64,000 nucleotides of DNA, taken from contig NZ_AP018498.1 of the NCBI RefSeq assembly GCF_003569745.1, forward strand, positions 3,387,001-3,451,000, read 5' to 3'. The position numbers and the translations under genes are program-made. The DNA comes from Altererythrobacter sp. B11. GTDB taxonomy: Bacteria > Pseudomonadota > Alphaproteobacteria > Sphingomonadales > Sphingomonadaceae. This document shows positions 1 through 10,827 of the stretch, piece after piece. Numbering within the stretch: position 1 is the first letter of the stretch; each line of letters begins with the position of its first letter. The notes below the pieces were generated by a model. It worked only from the letters and a program-made list of their open reading frames with translations, made no database searches and was not told the origin of the DNA.

Positions 1-1
1 G

Positions 2-3000
2 GCGGCGCTGGCCCAAGATCCCAAGGACCTGGCAGCGGCGGTGCAAGGGCTGAAGGGGCTGATTTCGCGCCCCGACATATTCGCCAGCGGCGCGCCGCGC
101 GACTGGATCCGCACCGATCTCGTGCAAATGACTCTCAAAGGGGCGGTGCGCGCCGCCATCCGCGGCGAGAATGACGCGCCCTGGGCGGAGGCGGCAATCC
201 TTCATTATCGCGCCTTCCTCGGTGACGACGAGGCGCATCCGGATGAGGGACTGGTTTATGCCGAGGCGCTCGACTTCGTGCTGCGCAGCCTCCGCCGGGA
301 CCTGACGCTCGGCGATCGCATGATCCTGGGCGCCATCGAAGGCGTTCGCGAGGAGGTCGTGCGGATGCGTCCGCCCGACACCGGGGCGATTGTCGACACG
401 CATGCCCTGGCGAAGTTGCGCCAGATTCGCCGCGCGCGTTTCTTCCGGTCGTCGGAAACCCAGATCGAGATCGCCGGTCTGGCGGAAGCGGTGATCAGCG
501 GATCGCTGCGTGGCGCTTCGGCGGAGGTGCGGGCAACGATTTTGTCGTGGTGCACCCGCCTGGCCGCATTCACCCATGATCCGCGCGCACGGCTCTGGCT
601 CGATCACGCCCTCGCCTTGGAGGCACCCGCGAGCGATGCGTTGCTGGTCGCCCGCGCCTTTGTCGCCGCGATCGACAATGGCGAAGCCGGCCTGGCGTTG
701 CTGGATGTCGACAAATCCCCGCTTCAAGCGACAGCGACGTTGCAGATCCTGCGCCACACCCTCGGCACCGAAGGGGCGCTGGCGCGCGGTGCGGCCGCCG
801 GCATCGACATGGCCGCGCTCGACAGCGATGGCCGCTATGTCCTTCTTACCAGCCATGTCGAAACCGGGCGGTGGCAGGACGCGGCGCGAGCGACTGCGCT
901 GCTGGTCGAGAGCGACTTCGAGGAGACCCCGGCATTATTATGGGTGGCAGCATCGATCCTCGTCGCCAGCCGCTTGCCCGATGATCTGCGCGGTCTGGTC
1001 CTGCAATCGGTCCCCGGCAATCCCGCGGGCTTTCCTCTTGGCGACGACACGGCATCGCTGCACGCGCGCCGTCTCGCCCGCACGTTGATCGAGCGCGCGG
1101 CAGCGCATTGCGACCTGCTCGAGCTTCCACGCGAGGCCAGCGGCGCACGGCGCTACGGGCTGTGGCTGGGGCTTCGCGATCCGGACATGACGAGCGAGGC
1201 GCGCGAGCAGCTGCAGATGCGGATGCGCGAACCCGGCGGCGAACTGGCCTGGCTGCCACTGGCACTGGGCTTCGGCCTAGAAGTCGATCGCGACGCGGCG
1301 GAGCATGCCATCGACAAAAGCCTGGCCCGCCATCCTGACGGATCGCCGGAGACCGCCGGCGCTATGATCGCGCTGCTGCTCGACCATGCCGAACGGGATC
1401 CGCGAAAGGCGATCGACTTGCTCGGGCGTCATCGCGCGGTGTTCGAAGCCTACCTCGAAGCCGGCAGCATCGTCTCCCTGGAGATCAAGGTGTTGGCCGA
1501 TGCCGGGCAGACCGAGGCTGCGCGGGCGTTGCTGACCGCCCAGGATGAGGGGACCTTGCCGGCGCATGTCCGGGCAATGCTCAGCCGCACATTCGACCAG
1601 GAGGAGCCGGCTGACACGATCGCCGCGCTCGAAGCGGCCTATGCGAAAGAGGAGCAGATCACCACGCTGCTGGCGTTGCTCAGGCGCTACCGCCAGGCCG
1701 GGACGCCACCGCGCTATGTCGAACTCGCCCGCGATCTTCTCGGCAAGGTTCCCGATATCGAGTTCGCGCAGGATATCATCGCGCATCTCTCAAGGTTGCG
1801 CCGCGACGCCGAAGCGCTCGAACTGGTGGCGCTGCTTGGCGACGCCGTCGAGCGCTCGACCGAGCTGTTGGGCGAAGCGGCCTGGCTCTATTACCGGCGC
1901 AGCCAGTTCGGCGATGCCGAGGCGGCGCTGGCAACGCTCGAAGCTCAACGCGACGATCCCAATGACCGGGCTCTGCGCTATCAGCTGCTGGTAACCGCGG
2001 GCCGCTGGGAGGCGCTGGACGGCTTTATCGATGTGCAGTGGCAGCGACGCGATGCGCGCACGCCGCTCGAGCTTGCTCAATGCGCGAATTTGGCGGCGCA
2101 GACCGGCGCCAAGCGCGTCGCCGAATTTGCCTTTGCCGCCGTTGCCGCTGCCCCGGATTCGCCCGAAGTGCTGGTTGCGGCTTATTCGGCGATGACCAGC
2201 GCCGGACTCGAGGAAGGTCATCCGGATGCAGCCGGCTGGATCATGCGCGCCGCGGATCTTTCCGGCGAGTCTGGCCCGGTGCAGCGCAAGTCGATCGAAA
2301 GCCTGCTCCACGGCCAGCCCGAATGGGAAGCGCGTGTCGAGGAAGCCGTGAAGGCGCAGGCGGCGGCGGCTCTTCCGATCAACATGATTGGCACCATGCT
2401 GAGCCGGCCCTGGCTCGAACTGCAACTGGCGCCGCTGATCGCCAACCCGCAGCTTGCTGATGCCCGTAAGCGATCGGCGGTGGCGCTGGCGAGCGGGCGC
2501 AAGCGCATTGATGAAGAGGAAACCCTGGAGACGCGGACAATCGCGCTCGATCGTACCGCGATCGTCACGCTCGCCGCGCTCGACATGCTCGAGCCAGTGC
2601 TGGACGCATTCGACCAGATCCATGTTCGCCACGACTTGTTCCGCGAGCTGTTCGAGCAACGCAACCGGTTGACCTTCCATCAGCCGAGCAGGATTACCTT
2701 CGCGCATCGGCTGACCGATCTCGTGACACGCAGCAAGGTCCGGGCATTCCAGCCATCACGGGTCGCCGATCTCGGTCTCGTGGCCGATATCGGCCAGGGC
2801 CGGGCTGAAATGCTGGGCGAGGCCGCCGGTCAGGATGACGGCCGTCACTTCTTCGTCCATCCATTCCCGATCCGGCGCGTCGGTTCGCTCCTATCCGAAC
2901 CCGCGCCGTTGGAGCGCTTCGCCCCGCAGCTGGTCAGCTGCAGCGGCGTCGTCGACGCGCTGGTGCGCGCGGGCCGCCTCACCAAGGCCGAAGCCGCCGC

Positions 3001-6000
3001 GGCGTTTGGCTATCTCGGCCTGCATGAGGAACGCTGGCCGGAAGAACCGCGCCTCGCGAAGGGCGCGACGCTCTATCTGAGCGATCTCGCGGTGTCCTAT
3101 TTCCGCTATATCGGCCTGCTCGACCGGATCGTCGAGGCCGGCCTGATCCCGGTGGTCTCGCAATCGGAGCTCTCTCAGGCACGCGCGCTGCTCGATGTCG
3201 AGGCATTGTCCACTGAAGTCGATGCCGTGCTCAAGCGCGCGCGTAGCGCGATCCAGCGCGCGAGCGACGAAGGCAGGATGGTGTTCGACCCGCTTCCGGC
3301 GAGTTCCAGCGCGGATCAGGAGGATGACAAGGAACGCGACGAGGATGGGGACGCCGAGGCGCTGAGCAGCCTGGCGGCGCGTGCCCCGATACTTATCAGC
3401 GACGATCGCTTCCTCAATCGGCACGGCTTTTTCGAGCATGACGGCGAGCCGACTCGGATTCTGTCGTCGCTCGACCTGGTCTCCCTGCTGGCCAATAGTG
3501 ATCGGCTGGATCGCGCGCGCGCCAGTGATTTCCCGGTCGCGCTGCTCCGCGCCGGGGCGCTGTTCGTTCCCTTGGACGCCGCGGCGTTGACCGCCTTGAT
3601 CGCGGAGACCGAACTCGACGAGGGTTCGGCACCGGAAGATGCCGAACCGCACATCTTCGAGACCGGCGAATTGCGGGCGCTGCGGGAGAATATGCGCCTC
3701 GCGCAGGCTCGGGGATGGTTCGACCCGGTGACCGACACCGCCTGGCTGGTGCAGCTGCACCATGCCATTGCCACGGCGCTGCTGGCGCAGTGGGGCGATG
3801 GCGTGCCAGCAGAACTGGCCCGGGCGCGCGCCGACTGGCTGGTCCGGTTGCTCGACACAAGGGGCTGGGCGGATTCGCTGGTCCGGCGCAATCTCGACGA
3901 TCTCGCCGCCCATGGGTTGGTGCTCGATCTCGCTAAGCTGGCCGGACTGTGCGACCAGCTCGATGGAGGAGCACGCGCCAGCTACGAGAGCTGGCTGGAG
4001 AGCCGCGTGATCGGGCCGGCGTTGGCGCGCGAACCCTTGTCGCGACCGATCCTCGAAAATCATCTGCGCGGCCTGGTTCGCAATGTCGGGCAGGATCTTG
4101 TGGCCCGCGACGAAACGATCGACCCGGTGCGCGCGGCGCGCTTTGTCTTCGACGGTCTGCCTAGCTTCCTGCAACTAGGCATGCTGGGCGATGAGGCGTT
4201 CCAGGATGTCGTCGGCTACACTGTCGAATCGACCATGCAGGTGGGTAGCGCCAGCTTTACGCGCCAAGCGGTGCTGGACGCCGCGACGGCGATCTATGCC
4301 GATCCGGCCCACGCGCAACCGGTCACGGACGAGCAGGGCCGGTCGTGGCAACTGACCACCGAACCCGACCAGGCTTGGCACCTGCGCTTTCACGGTGGCG
4401 AAAAGCGATATCGGGTCCGGGGCCTGATCGGACTGCATCCCGATGCCGGCAGCCGTATCGCGATGCTCGATGCTGTGCTCGCCGAACAGGATATCGCCCC
4501 GGAGGCGCTGTCCGAATGGCGCGCGCGCCTGCTGGACCGGCGGCTCGATGCCAGCGAGATCGAGGATCTCGACATCGCGATCCGGGCGTTTCCGCCGATG
4601 GTGTCGCAGATGATCATCGACACGTTCAACGAGGGCGGGGTCGCCCCCTCGGGGCTGGTCCCGCGCGAGCGCGATTATTACCGGCGGCTGGTTGGAGCGA
4701 GCGATGCGGCGACGCTCCAGGATTTCCTGGCCGATCCGGCGCGTGGCGCACTGGACTGGCTCGCTGGGGACGCGATCGAACGCGCGGCCTTTCTGCTGCT
4801 TCGCGCCGCCCGTCCGGGCATCGTCGAGGAAAGTCAGTTCGGCCCGCTGACGCCGGAGGCTTGGCGGGCCTTGACGACATGGGCGCTCGCGCATGGCGAC
4901 CTGTTCGCCAAGGCAGGGCTCGCCGAGATCGCGATGCCCCGGGCAAAAGACGATCCGGAGCTTGAGCAGTTTGTGATCGCGGTTGCTCGGGAGATCGAGG
5001 CACTCGATCCCGCCGATACTTCGGGTCCGTTGCATCTGCTGTCCTGCCTCGCGATTTTCGCCGATGGCGAACTGAGCCTGCAGGGGACCTTGTCCGACTG
5101 GCCACCCTATCGACGGCGGCTGGCGGCGCTGGCGCAGGCATCGCTGATCGCGCGCGTCGTCAACGGCCAGATCGACACCAAGCGTTTCGCTGACTTCTGC
5201 GCGCAGGAACGGGGTTGGCGCTTCGTTGCGCAGAACCTCTGCGACTTGCGGCTCGAGCCGCGCTGGCGGCCCGACCTGATCGCCGCCGAACAATTGCGTC
5301 ACGAGCTGCTTGGCCGCCTCGCCAACGCCGTCTTTGCACTGGACGAGGCACAGCTGACCCCGGGGCTGGCTGCCTGCTTCACCGCTGCCAAAGGTAGCCT
5401 GCGAACCCGTCTCGAAGTCCCGATGGTATTCTGGCCCGGCCCGCTGGAAGGCGGGATCGGAACCGTGCTGCGTGTGCCGCCCGACGAGATGCTGGCGGCG
5501 ATTGAGGAAGGGCTGGACCGCGACACGCTCGAGCTCGAGGCCGTTCACCGTATCGTCAATATCGAGACGATGTTCACCGTGCCTGACGCGCTGGCTGAAC
5601 GTGCCGCCACGCGTATCCGGGAGACCGGCCCACAGCTGCTGGCGTCGCTCGCGACGGAACAGGTTTCACCCTTTCTGCTCGGTCTTGCGCATTTCGCCGC
5701 CGCGCGCCGGATGACGGCACTCGCCGACACCATTCAGGTGATGGCGCGCTATCATCGCGAGCGCGCGCCGGTGCCGATGCGCGAGGAGATGCAGCTTGCC
5801 CTATATGCCGCAGCAGCGCGGGAGGATCTGAGCGCATGGCGCGACAAGCTCGGAAGCTGGACGCTGGAGCTGGCTGGCCGAGTCGAGGACGAGGAGGAGG
5901 CCGAGGCATTGCTCGGCTGGATCGATACGTTGGGCGACATCGATCCGGGGCTGCGGACTCGGACCGGGCGGGCGCGGGCCAATCTCAACCTCGTCCTGCG

Positions 6001-6007
6001 GCGTTGA
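2..6007 (+). CDS. Very large helical-repeat protein with a PIN-like region (5' partial)
   Basis: The frame is open to the left edge, so the true start lies upstream; the first internal start codon is GTG at 41. About 2,000 residues are visible. The first ~840 are rich in paired helices of TPR type (for example around AALEAAYAKEEQITTLLALL). From about residue 849 (LDRTAIVTLAALDML) to about 1140 (ILISDDRFLNRHGF) the pattern of acidic residues after hydrophobic strands resembles a PIN-type nuclease; Asp850, Asp1134 and Asp1135 are candidate metal ligands. The rest is helical without a recognised domain. Computational surveys of bacterial conflict systems describe TPR proteins joined to PIN and GreA/B-C domains; membership is my inference. 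It lies directly upstream of a 55-residue gene and a type I R-M operon, which fits a defence role. The coding call is very secure, the function tentative. Confidence 0.72.
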   Translation, partial: AALAQDPKDLAAAVQGLKGLISRPDIFASGAPRDWIRTDLVQMTLKGAVRAAIRGENDAPWAEAAILHYRAFLGDDEAHPDEGLVYAEALDFVLRSLRRDLTLGDRMILGAIEGVREEVVRMRPPDTGAIVDTHALAKLRQIRRARFFRSSETQIEIAGLAEAVISGSLRGASAEVRATILSWCTRLAAFTHDPRARLWLDHALALEAPASDALLVARAFVAAIDNGEAGLALLDVDKSPLQATATLQILRHTLGTEGALARGAAAGIDMAALDSDGRYVLLTSHVETGRWQDAARATALLVESDFEETPALLWVAASILVASRLPDDLRGLVLQSVPGNPAGFPLGDDTASLHARRLARTLIERAAAHCDLLELPREASGARRYGLWLGLRDPDMTSEAREQLQMRMREPGGELAWLPLALGFGLEVDRDAAEHAIDKSLARHPDGSPETAGAMIALLLDHAERDPRKAIDLLGRHRAVFEAYLEAGSIVSLEIKVLADAGQTEAARALLTAQDEGTLPAHVRAMLSRTFDQEEPADTIAALEAAYAKEEQITTLLALLRRYRQAGTPPRYVELARDLLGKVPDIEFAQDIIAHLSRLRRDAEALELVALLGDAVERSTELLGEAAWLYYRRSQFGDAEAALATLEAQRDDPNDRALRYQLLVTAGRWEALDGFIDVQWQRRDARTPLELAQCANLAAQTGAKRVAEFAFAAVAAAPDSPEVLVAAYSAMTSAGLEEGHPDAAGWIMRAADLSGESGPVQRKSIESLLHGQPEWEARVEEAVKAQAAAALPINMIGTMLSRPWLELQLAPLIANPQLADARKRSAVALASGRKRIDEEETLETRTIALDRTAIVTLAALDMLEPVLDAFDQIHVRHDLFRELFEQRNRLTFHQPSRITFAHRLTDLVTRSKVRAFQPSRVADLGLVADIGQGRAEMLGEAAGQDDGRHFFVHPFPIRRVGSLLSEPAPLERFAPQLVSCSGVVDALVRAGRLTKAEAAAAFGYLGLHEERWPEEPRLAKGATLYLSDLAVSYFRYIGLLDRIVEAGLIPVVSQSELSQARALLDVEALSTEVDAVLKRARSAIQRASDEGRMVFDPLPASSSADQEDDKERDEDGDAEALSSLAARAPILISDDRFLNRHGFFEHDGEPTRILSSLDLVSLLANSDRLDRARASDFPVALLRAGALFVPLDAAALTALIAETELDEGSAPEDAEPHIFETGELRALRENMRLAQARGWFDPVTDTAWLVQLHHAIATALLAQWGDGVPAELARARADWLVRLLDTRGWADSLVRRNLDDLAAHGLVLDLAKLAGLCDQLDGGARASYESWLESRVIGPALAREPLSRPILENHLRGLVRNVGQDLVARDETIDPVRAARFVFDGLPSFLQLGMLGDEAFQDVVGYTVESTMQVGSASFTRQAVLDAATAIYADPAHAQPVTDEQGRSWQLTTEPDQAWHLRFHGGEKRYRVRGLIGLHPDAGSRIAMLDAVLAEQDIAPEALSEWRARLLDRRLDASEIEDLDIAIRAFPPMVSQMIIDTFNEGGVAPSGLVPRERDYYRRLVGASDAATLQDFLADPARGALDWLAGDAIERAAFLLLRAARPGIVEESQFGPLTPEAWRALTTWALAHGDLFAKAGLAEIAMPRAKDDPELEQFVIAVAREIEALDPADTSGPLHLLSCLAIFADGELSLQGTLSDWPPYRRRLAALAQASLIARVVNGQIDTKRFADFCAQERGWRFVAQNLCDLRLEPRWRPDLIAAEQLRHELLGRLANAVFALDEAQLTPGLAACFTAAKGSLRTRLEVPMVFWPGPLEGGIGTVLRVPPDEMLAAIEEGLDRDTLELEAVHRIVNIETMFTVPDALAERAATRIRETGPQLLASLATEQVSPFLLGLAHFAAARRMTALADTIQVMARYHRERAPVPMREEMQLALYAAAAREDLSAWRDKLGSWTLELAGRVEDEEEAEALLGWIDTLGDIDPGLRTRTGRARANLNLVLRR

Positions 6008-6035
6008 GCCGGATGGCGAGAATGGGGATCGGCGC

Positions 6036-6203
6036 ATGGAGTTTCTGAAGTGGCTATTCGGCAGCGGCTCGCGCGAGGCTCCCCGCACCCACAGACACCC
6101 GCCCTCAGGCACCGCTCGCGGCCGCCAGAACAGCCTCAGCGCCACCGCACGACGCGTCGCATCCGAGGGTTTCGCTGACCACCCATGGCGATCATTTCGC
6201 TAA
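6036..6203 (+). CDS. Small protein, possibly the truncated 5' end of a partner gene
   Basis: ATG at 6036 opens a 55-codon frame 28 bases after the stop of the large PIN/TPR-like gene. It begins MEFLKWLFGSGSRE and then becomes Arg/His/Pro-rich, ending WRSFR. The first residues look like a genuine start (an amphipathic MEFLKWLFG helix as in many small membrane-associated proteins), while the tail looks like degraded coding sequence. There is no clear Shine-Dalgarno. The most economical reading is that a downstream partner of the large gene has been cut off here, with the following 500 bases non-coding. It could also be spurious. Confidence 0.35.
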   Translation: MEFLKWLFGSGSREAPRTHRHPPSGTARGRQNSLSATARRVASEGFADHPWRSFR

Positions 6204-6714
6204 GCTCGACGCGCTTAATCTAATGAGCGGCTACGCGCTCAACCGTCCGCAACTCGGACATTTGTCATAGAGTGCAGAATTGCGACGTCGACGGCCGCTG
6301 ATCGATGTCGGCTTGTTTCTATCCGCTGCTTTAAAGCGCCCATTCCGCTCGCCACCACTTTAACGGACGCTGGCCTAGCCCTTGAACAAACGACCGCTTT
6401 TGGGATCGCGCTGAACAGTTCCGAATGGCCGAAATTAGGGTGCGAAGCTGTCGTTCCGCAGCTGACCCCTTATCAGCGGGTCCTTGGCTCGACATCTAGT
6501 GCATCTACCAATATGTTCAATGACTTATCTGGTTGTTCGCTTCTGATTGGCAGCAACTGAATCGCCGGCAATCTCCGGTCAAGCGTCGATCACGTGCGAT
6601 GAGGCCCGCTCCCATACGCATTGACAGCAGGTTTCTTTCGTATCCAGCAAGCTGGCGGTTGCCCATCAACAGCCGGCTCCGCTACCTCTCACGCCGTAGG
6701 GGGAAAATGATCCA
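6204..6714. other. Non-coding stretch left of the type I R-M operon
   Basis: No convincing gene on either strand. It is visibly less GC-rich than the genes around it. It carries two copies of a short motif, AACGGACGCT near 6361 and AACGACCGCT near 6387, related to AACGTCCGCT near 15156 on the far side of the R-M operon. A TTGACA at 6621-6626 could be the -35 element for hsdM, but no well-spaced -10 is obvious. Confidence 0.5.
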
Positions 6715-8310
6715 ATGGCATCTCAGTTGAACAGCGGCGGCGATCTTGGTTTTGAGGCAGACCTGTTCAAGGCCGCTGACAAGCTCCGGGGCAATCTTGA
6801 ACCGTCAGAATACAAGCACGTCGCCCTTGGCTTGATCTTCCTCAAGTACATATCCGAGGCTTTCGAGGCGCATCGCGCGAAATTGGCAGAAGAAGAATTT
6901 GCCGACCCTGAAGATGCCGAAGAATATCTTGCCGCCAATGTGTTCTGGGTGCCGCCCGAAGCGCGGTGGGAGCATTTGCAGGCCAACGCCAAGCGCCCAC
7001 AGATCAATTTCACCGATGTGAACACCGGCAAGGAGCGGGTAGGCGACATCGGAAACCTGATCGACAACGCGATGGACTCTATCGAGCGCGCGAACGCCGC
7101 CGTGCTCAAGGACGTGTTGCCCAAGGAATATGGCCGTCCGCAACTCGACAAAACGATGCTGGGCGAACTGATCGACCTGTTTTCCAAGGTCGGGATGCAC
7201 AGCGCAGACGGCAAGGCGAAAGACCTGCTGGGCCGCGCCTATGAGTATTTCATCAGCCAGTTTGCCGGGGCCGAAGGTCGGCGCGGGGGTGAGTTCTTCA
7301 CCCCGCGATCCGTGGTGCAGACCATCGTGGAGATGCTGGAGCCGCATCATGGCCGGGTTTACGATCCCGCCTGCGGTTCCGGCGGCATGTTCGTGCAGTC
7401 CGAGCGCTTCATTGAAAACCATCAGGGCCGCCGAAGCGACATCGCCATCTATGGGCAGGAGCGCAACCATACCACGTGGAAGCTCTGCAAGATGAACCTT
7501 GCCGTGCGCGGCATCGATGCGGACATCAAGTGGAACAACGAAGGATCGTTCCTCAACGATGCCTTCCCCACGCTCAAATTCGATTATGCGATGGCCAACC
7601 CGCCGTTCAACATTTCGGACTGGTGGCAGCCCCAGCTTGAGGGCGACGTTCGCTGGAAATATGGCCAGCCGCCAGCGGGCAACGCCAACTTCGCGTGGTT
7701 GCAGCATATCATCCACCACCTGGCCCCGCGCGGCACGGCGGGCGTGGTGCTGGCCAACGGCTCGATGTCGTCGCAGCAGTCGGGCGAGGGCGACATTCGC
7801 AAGGCCATGATCGAGGGTGACGTGGTGGATTGCATGGTCGCGCTGCCCGGACAGCTTTTCTACTCCACGCAGATTCCGGCCTGCCTGTGGTTTCTGGCCC
7901 GCGATAAGAGCGCGAACGGCCACCGGGATCGGCGCGGGGAATTCCTGTTCATCGATGCCCGCAATCTTGGCCACATGGTGGACCGCACCCGGCGCGAGTT
8001 CTCAGAAAGCGACATCGCTGCGATCACCGGAGCCTATCACCGTTGGCGGGCCAAACCGGAAGCCGGGCTTGGCGAGTATCAGGACATTCCGGGCTTTTGC
8101 CGATCCGCGAAGCTGGAGGAAGTCCGCAAGCACGGCCACGTGCTTACACCGGGGCGCTACGTCGGGGCGGAAGATGTGGAGGGAGACGATTCCCCGTTTG
8201 AGGAACGGCTTGGGGCATTTCAGGCCAAGCTGGATGAGCATTTCGGCGAAAGCGAGCGCCTCGCAAATCTAATTCGTGAGCGCCTTGCCGGAGTTGTCGC
8301 TGGTGGCTGA
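6715..8310 (+). CDS. hsdM: Type I restriction-modification DNA methyltransferase subunit M
   Basis: A 531-residue HsdM, normal for the family. It transfers a methyl group from S-adenosylmethionine to N6 of adenine in the sequence chosen by HsdS, and is also part of the restriction complex with HsdR. The N-terminal helical domain occupies about residues 1-150. The SAM motif [10 protein letters not shown] lies at about residue 217 and the catalytic NPPF at 295-298, followed by NISDWW. The start is ATG 6715, preceded by AGGGGGAAAA. It is the first gene of a five-gene operon and overlaps hsdS by 35 bases. All diagnostic motifs are intact, so it should be active. Confidence 0.96.
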   Translation: MASQLNSGGDLGFEADLFKAADKLRGNLEPSEYKHVALGLIFLKYISEAFEAHRAKLAEEEFADPEDAEEYLAANVFWVPPEARWEHLQANAKRPQINFTDVNTGKERVGDIGNLIDNAMDSIERANAAVLKDVLPKEYGRPQLDKTMLGELIDLFSKVGMHSADGKAKDLLGRAYEYFISQFAGAEGRRGGEFFTPRSVVQTIVEMLEPHHGRVYDPACGSGGMFVQSERFIENHQGRRSDIAIYGQERNHTTWKLCKMNLAVRGIDADIKWNNEGSFLNDAFPTLKFDYAMANPPFNISDWWQPQLEGDVRWKYGQPPAGNANFAWLQHIIHHLAPRGTAGVVLANGSMSSQQSGEGDIRKAMIEGDVVDCMVALPGQLFYSTQIPACLWFLARDKSANGHRDRRGEFLFIDARNLGHMVDRTRREFSESDIAAITGAYHRWRAKPEAGLGEYQDIPGFCRSAKLEEVRKHGHVLTPGRYVGAEDVEGDDSPFEERLGAFQAKLDEHFGESERLANLIRERLAGVVAGG

Positions 8311-9637
8311 ATGGCGGGACGCTCAATTGAGCGAACTTATCGACATCAAGCATGGCTTTGCCTTCAAGGGTGAATTCTTCGCGGATGAGCCAACGAGCGA
8401 CATCCTAGTGACGCCCGGCAACTTTGCGATTGGGGGCGGCTTTCAACTCAACAAGCCCAAGTTCTACAACGGCCCGGTGCCGAAGGAATACGTGCTCAAT
8501 CCGGGCGATGTGATCGTCACGATGACCGATCTTAGCAAACAGGCCGATACGCTTGGCTTCTCCGCTGTCGTGCCCGCCATAAAGCCGCGTCTGTTGCACA
8601 ACCAGCGGATTGGGCGCTTAATAGCAAAGGATGCGTCGGCAAATTTGGGTTTCATCGCTTGGCTAATGCGGACACGGCCCTACCGGCACGAGATTGTTGG
8701 AGGAGCGACCGGCTCAACGGTCAAGCATACTTCGCCCGGTCGCATTCTGGCCCATCGCTTTAAGCTCCCTTCGCCCAAGGAGCAGCAAAGCATTGTCGAT
8801 GTTTTGCAACCGCTGGACGACAAAATCGAACTCAACCGGCAGATGAACGAGACGCTGGAGGGGATGGCGCAGGCAATCTTTCGGGATTGGTTCGTCGATT
8901 TCGGCCCCACGCGCCGCAAGACGGCTGGCGAGGCCGATCCGGTGGCAATCATGGGCGGCCTGACCCCAGACCCCGCCCGCGCCGCCGAACTCGCCGCCCT
9001 CTTCCCCTCCGCCGTCGGCGACGATGGCTTGCCGGTGGGATGGAAGCGGCTGAAGCTTGCTGACATCGCGGCCCAAGGAAAGGGGAGCGTGAACCCGCTA
9101 GGGCAGCCGAACAAGACCTTTGAGCATTACAGCCTGCCCGCGTTCGACAAAGGGCAGGAACCGTCGATGGATGCTGGATCGTCCATCAAGAGCAACAAGA
9201 CGCCGGTGCCTGCGGGTGCAATCCTGCTTTCCAAGCTCAACCCGGAAATCCTGAGGGTTTGGTTGCCGAATGCCTATTCCAACGCAGCGCAGATTGCCTC
9301 AACAGAATTCCTTGTTTTTCTTCCGAAGGCTGGCGCTTCGCGCAGCCTGCTCTTTGCACTTTTCCGCGATCCTGATTTCCGGGCGCTAATGCAAGGTATG
9401 GTAACTGGCACCTCCAAAAGCCACCAACGGATTTCACCGCCAGCCCTGTTGGCACAGGAAGTAATCTCCGCCGATCCAAAGCTATTCGTGGCGTTTGAAG
9501 CATTGGTCGGCGTCATGTTGGAACGGCTGTTGGCAAGCCGCGCCGAAAGCAAATCCCTCGCCGAAACCCGCGACTATCTCCTGCCCCGGCTGATGTCCGG
9601 CGCAGTGCGCGTCGCGCAAAAGGTTGAGGCCGCCTGA
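8276..9637 (+). CDS. hsdS: Type I restriction-modification specificity subunit S
   Basis: 453 residues in the usual two-part HsdS plan. The first target-recognition domain covers about residues 10-170 (beginning [18 protein letters not shown]) and is followed by a conserved helical spacer ([20 protein letters not shown] to [14 protein letters not shown]). A second target-recognition domain (from about 255) is followed by a second spacer ending [13 protein letters not shown]. It determines the bipartite DNA sequence bound by the HsdM and HsdR complexes. The start is GTG 8276 inside the end of hsdM; the stop overlaps the next ATG by one base (TGATG), so translation is probably coupled. The target sequence cannot be read from the protein. 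Confidence 0.95.
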   Translation: MSALPELSLVAEWRDAQLSELIDIKHGFAFKGEFFADEPTSDILVTPGNFAIGGGFQLNKPKFYNGPVPKEYVLNPGDVIVTMTDLSKQADTLGFSAVVPAIKPRLLHNQRIGRLIAKDASANLGFIAWLMRTRPYRHEIVGGATGSTVKHTSPGRILAHRFKLPSPKEQQSIVDVLQPLDDKIELNRQMNETLEGMAQAIFRDWFVDFGPTRRKTAGEADPVAIMGGLTPDPARAAELAALFPSAVGDDGLPVGWKRLKLADIAAQGKGSVNPLGQPNKTFEHYSLPAFDKGQEPSMDAGSSIKSNKTPVPAGAILLSKLNPEILRVWLPNAYSNAAQIASTEFLVFLPKAGASRSLLFALFRDPDFRALMQGMVTGTSKSHQRISPPALLAQEVISADPKLFVAFEALVGVMLERLLASRAESKSLAETRDYLLPRLMSGAVRVAQKVEAA

Positions 9638-10827
9638 TGGCCGATCCCTATTTCCGCTCGCTGCCGCTCTTCCCCGCCTACACCATCGGAGATGTGGCGA
9701 TTGACGGGCTGGTGCCGGCCTGCCGGGTGGAAAGCTGGCAAGACTTCATCGCCGCGATGCGCTCGCCCGATCATAACCGGGCGGCTGGCGAATTTGTCTA
9801 TCGCGGGCAGGCCGGGCATAACTGGCACCTGTCGTCCACGCTCGCCCGCCTGTTCGATGGCGGCGCGGTGCCGGGGCAGCACCAGGAAAATCTGCTGGCG
9901 CAATTCCGCCTCGCCATGCGTGGGCGGGGGCTGGATTGCAGTAAGCTGGACGATGAGGAGCTGTGGGCTTTCGGCCAGCACCACGGCTTGCGCACTCCGC
10001 TGATCGACTGGACCAAATCGCCCTATGTCGCGCTGTTCTTCGCCTTTGACGAACCAGACGTGGAACGTGTGGAGAACCCATCGCGCGCGGTGTTCTGCCT
10101 GAACATGGCGGCGATCCGCGCCGACGAAAACCTCTCGCAGATCATCTTTGAGCCGACGCACCACGAAAACGCGCGGCTAGTCAATCAGGCCGGGCTTTTT
10201 ACGATCACGCCCAGCGGCAAGGACAATTTGGTTTCGGCGATCCTCAACGAACTGGCCGACAACGAGGTCATCAACCCCGACGATCCGATGGACGTGGCTC
10301 GCTATATTGCCAAGATCCATGTGCCCAACGAGAACCGGGTGGAGTGCCTGAACACCCTGCGCAAGATGAACATCCACCACGCCAACCTCTTCCCCGATCC
10401 TGGCGGGGCGTCGAAATATTCCAATGACTGGCTGGCGCGCCTGATCGATGAAGAGAAGCGCGACGCGGCGGAAGCCCTCGCATTGGAAGCGGCGGCGGAT
10501 CAAGCAGTGTCTGAGTCTGATGAACCGCTGATCTCGGACAGCGAAATTTCGACGGACGCCATCGTCGGATTGCTGCGCAATACACTGCGCAACGACAGCG
10601 AATTCCCACCCGAAATGCTCACCGCTTGGGCACCAAAGCTTATCGCGCTGTATGAACGGACGGCGGAAACCGACTGGCCAGAACGCCCCTCATCGGAAAC
10701 GCGGCTCAAGCTGGAATTCCGCAAATTCCTGATGAGCAACAGCGTAAACCGCGCCGTCGCCGATACCGGTGCACGGCGCTTAATCGAATTCTTAAAGGCC
10801 AGTTGGCGGGCTACGAATGCCCCGTAA
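9637..10827 (+). CDS. FRG domain-containing protein inside the type I R-M operon
   Basis: 396 residues. The N-terminal ~200 carry the FRG signature: FVYRGQAGHNWHLSSTLARL near residue 50, then QHHGLRTPLIDWTKSPYVAL near residue 115. FRG domains are named for the conserved Phe-Arg-Gly stretch and are repeatedly found in phage-defence and restriction loci, but their biochemical activity is not settled. The C-terminal ~130 residues are acidic and helical. The gene starts on the base that ends hsdS and overlaps the following membrane gene by 11 bases, so it is made as part of the R-M operon and probably acts with it, for example as an accessory effector or regulator (inference). Confidence 0.85.
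   Translation: MADPYFRSLPLFPAYTIGDVAIDGLVPACRVESWQDFIAAMRSPDHNRAAGEFVYRGQAGHNWHLSSTLARLFDGGAVPGQHQENLLAQFRLAMRGRGLDCSKLDDEELWAFGQHHGLRTPLIDWTKSPYVALFFAFDEPDVERVENPSRAVFCLNMAAIRADENLSQIIFEPTHHENARLVNQAGLFTITPSGKDNLVSAILNELADNEVINPDDPMDVARYIAKIHVPNENRVECLNTLRKMNIHHANLFPDPGGASKYSNDWLARLIDEEKRDAAEALALEAAADQAVSESDEPLISDSEISTDAIVGLLRNTLRNDSEFPPEMLTAWAPKLIALYERTAETDWPERPSSETRLKLEFRKFLMSNSVNRAVADTGARRLIEFLKASWRATNAP

Noticed and set aside
6533-6730. 65-codon frame overlapping the hsdM start
   Set aside because: Ser/Arg-rich, no ribosome-binding site, runs into hsdM in another frame.
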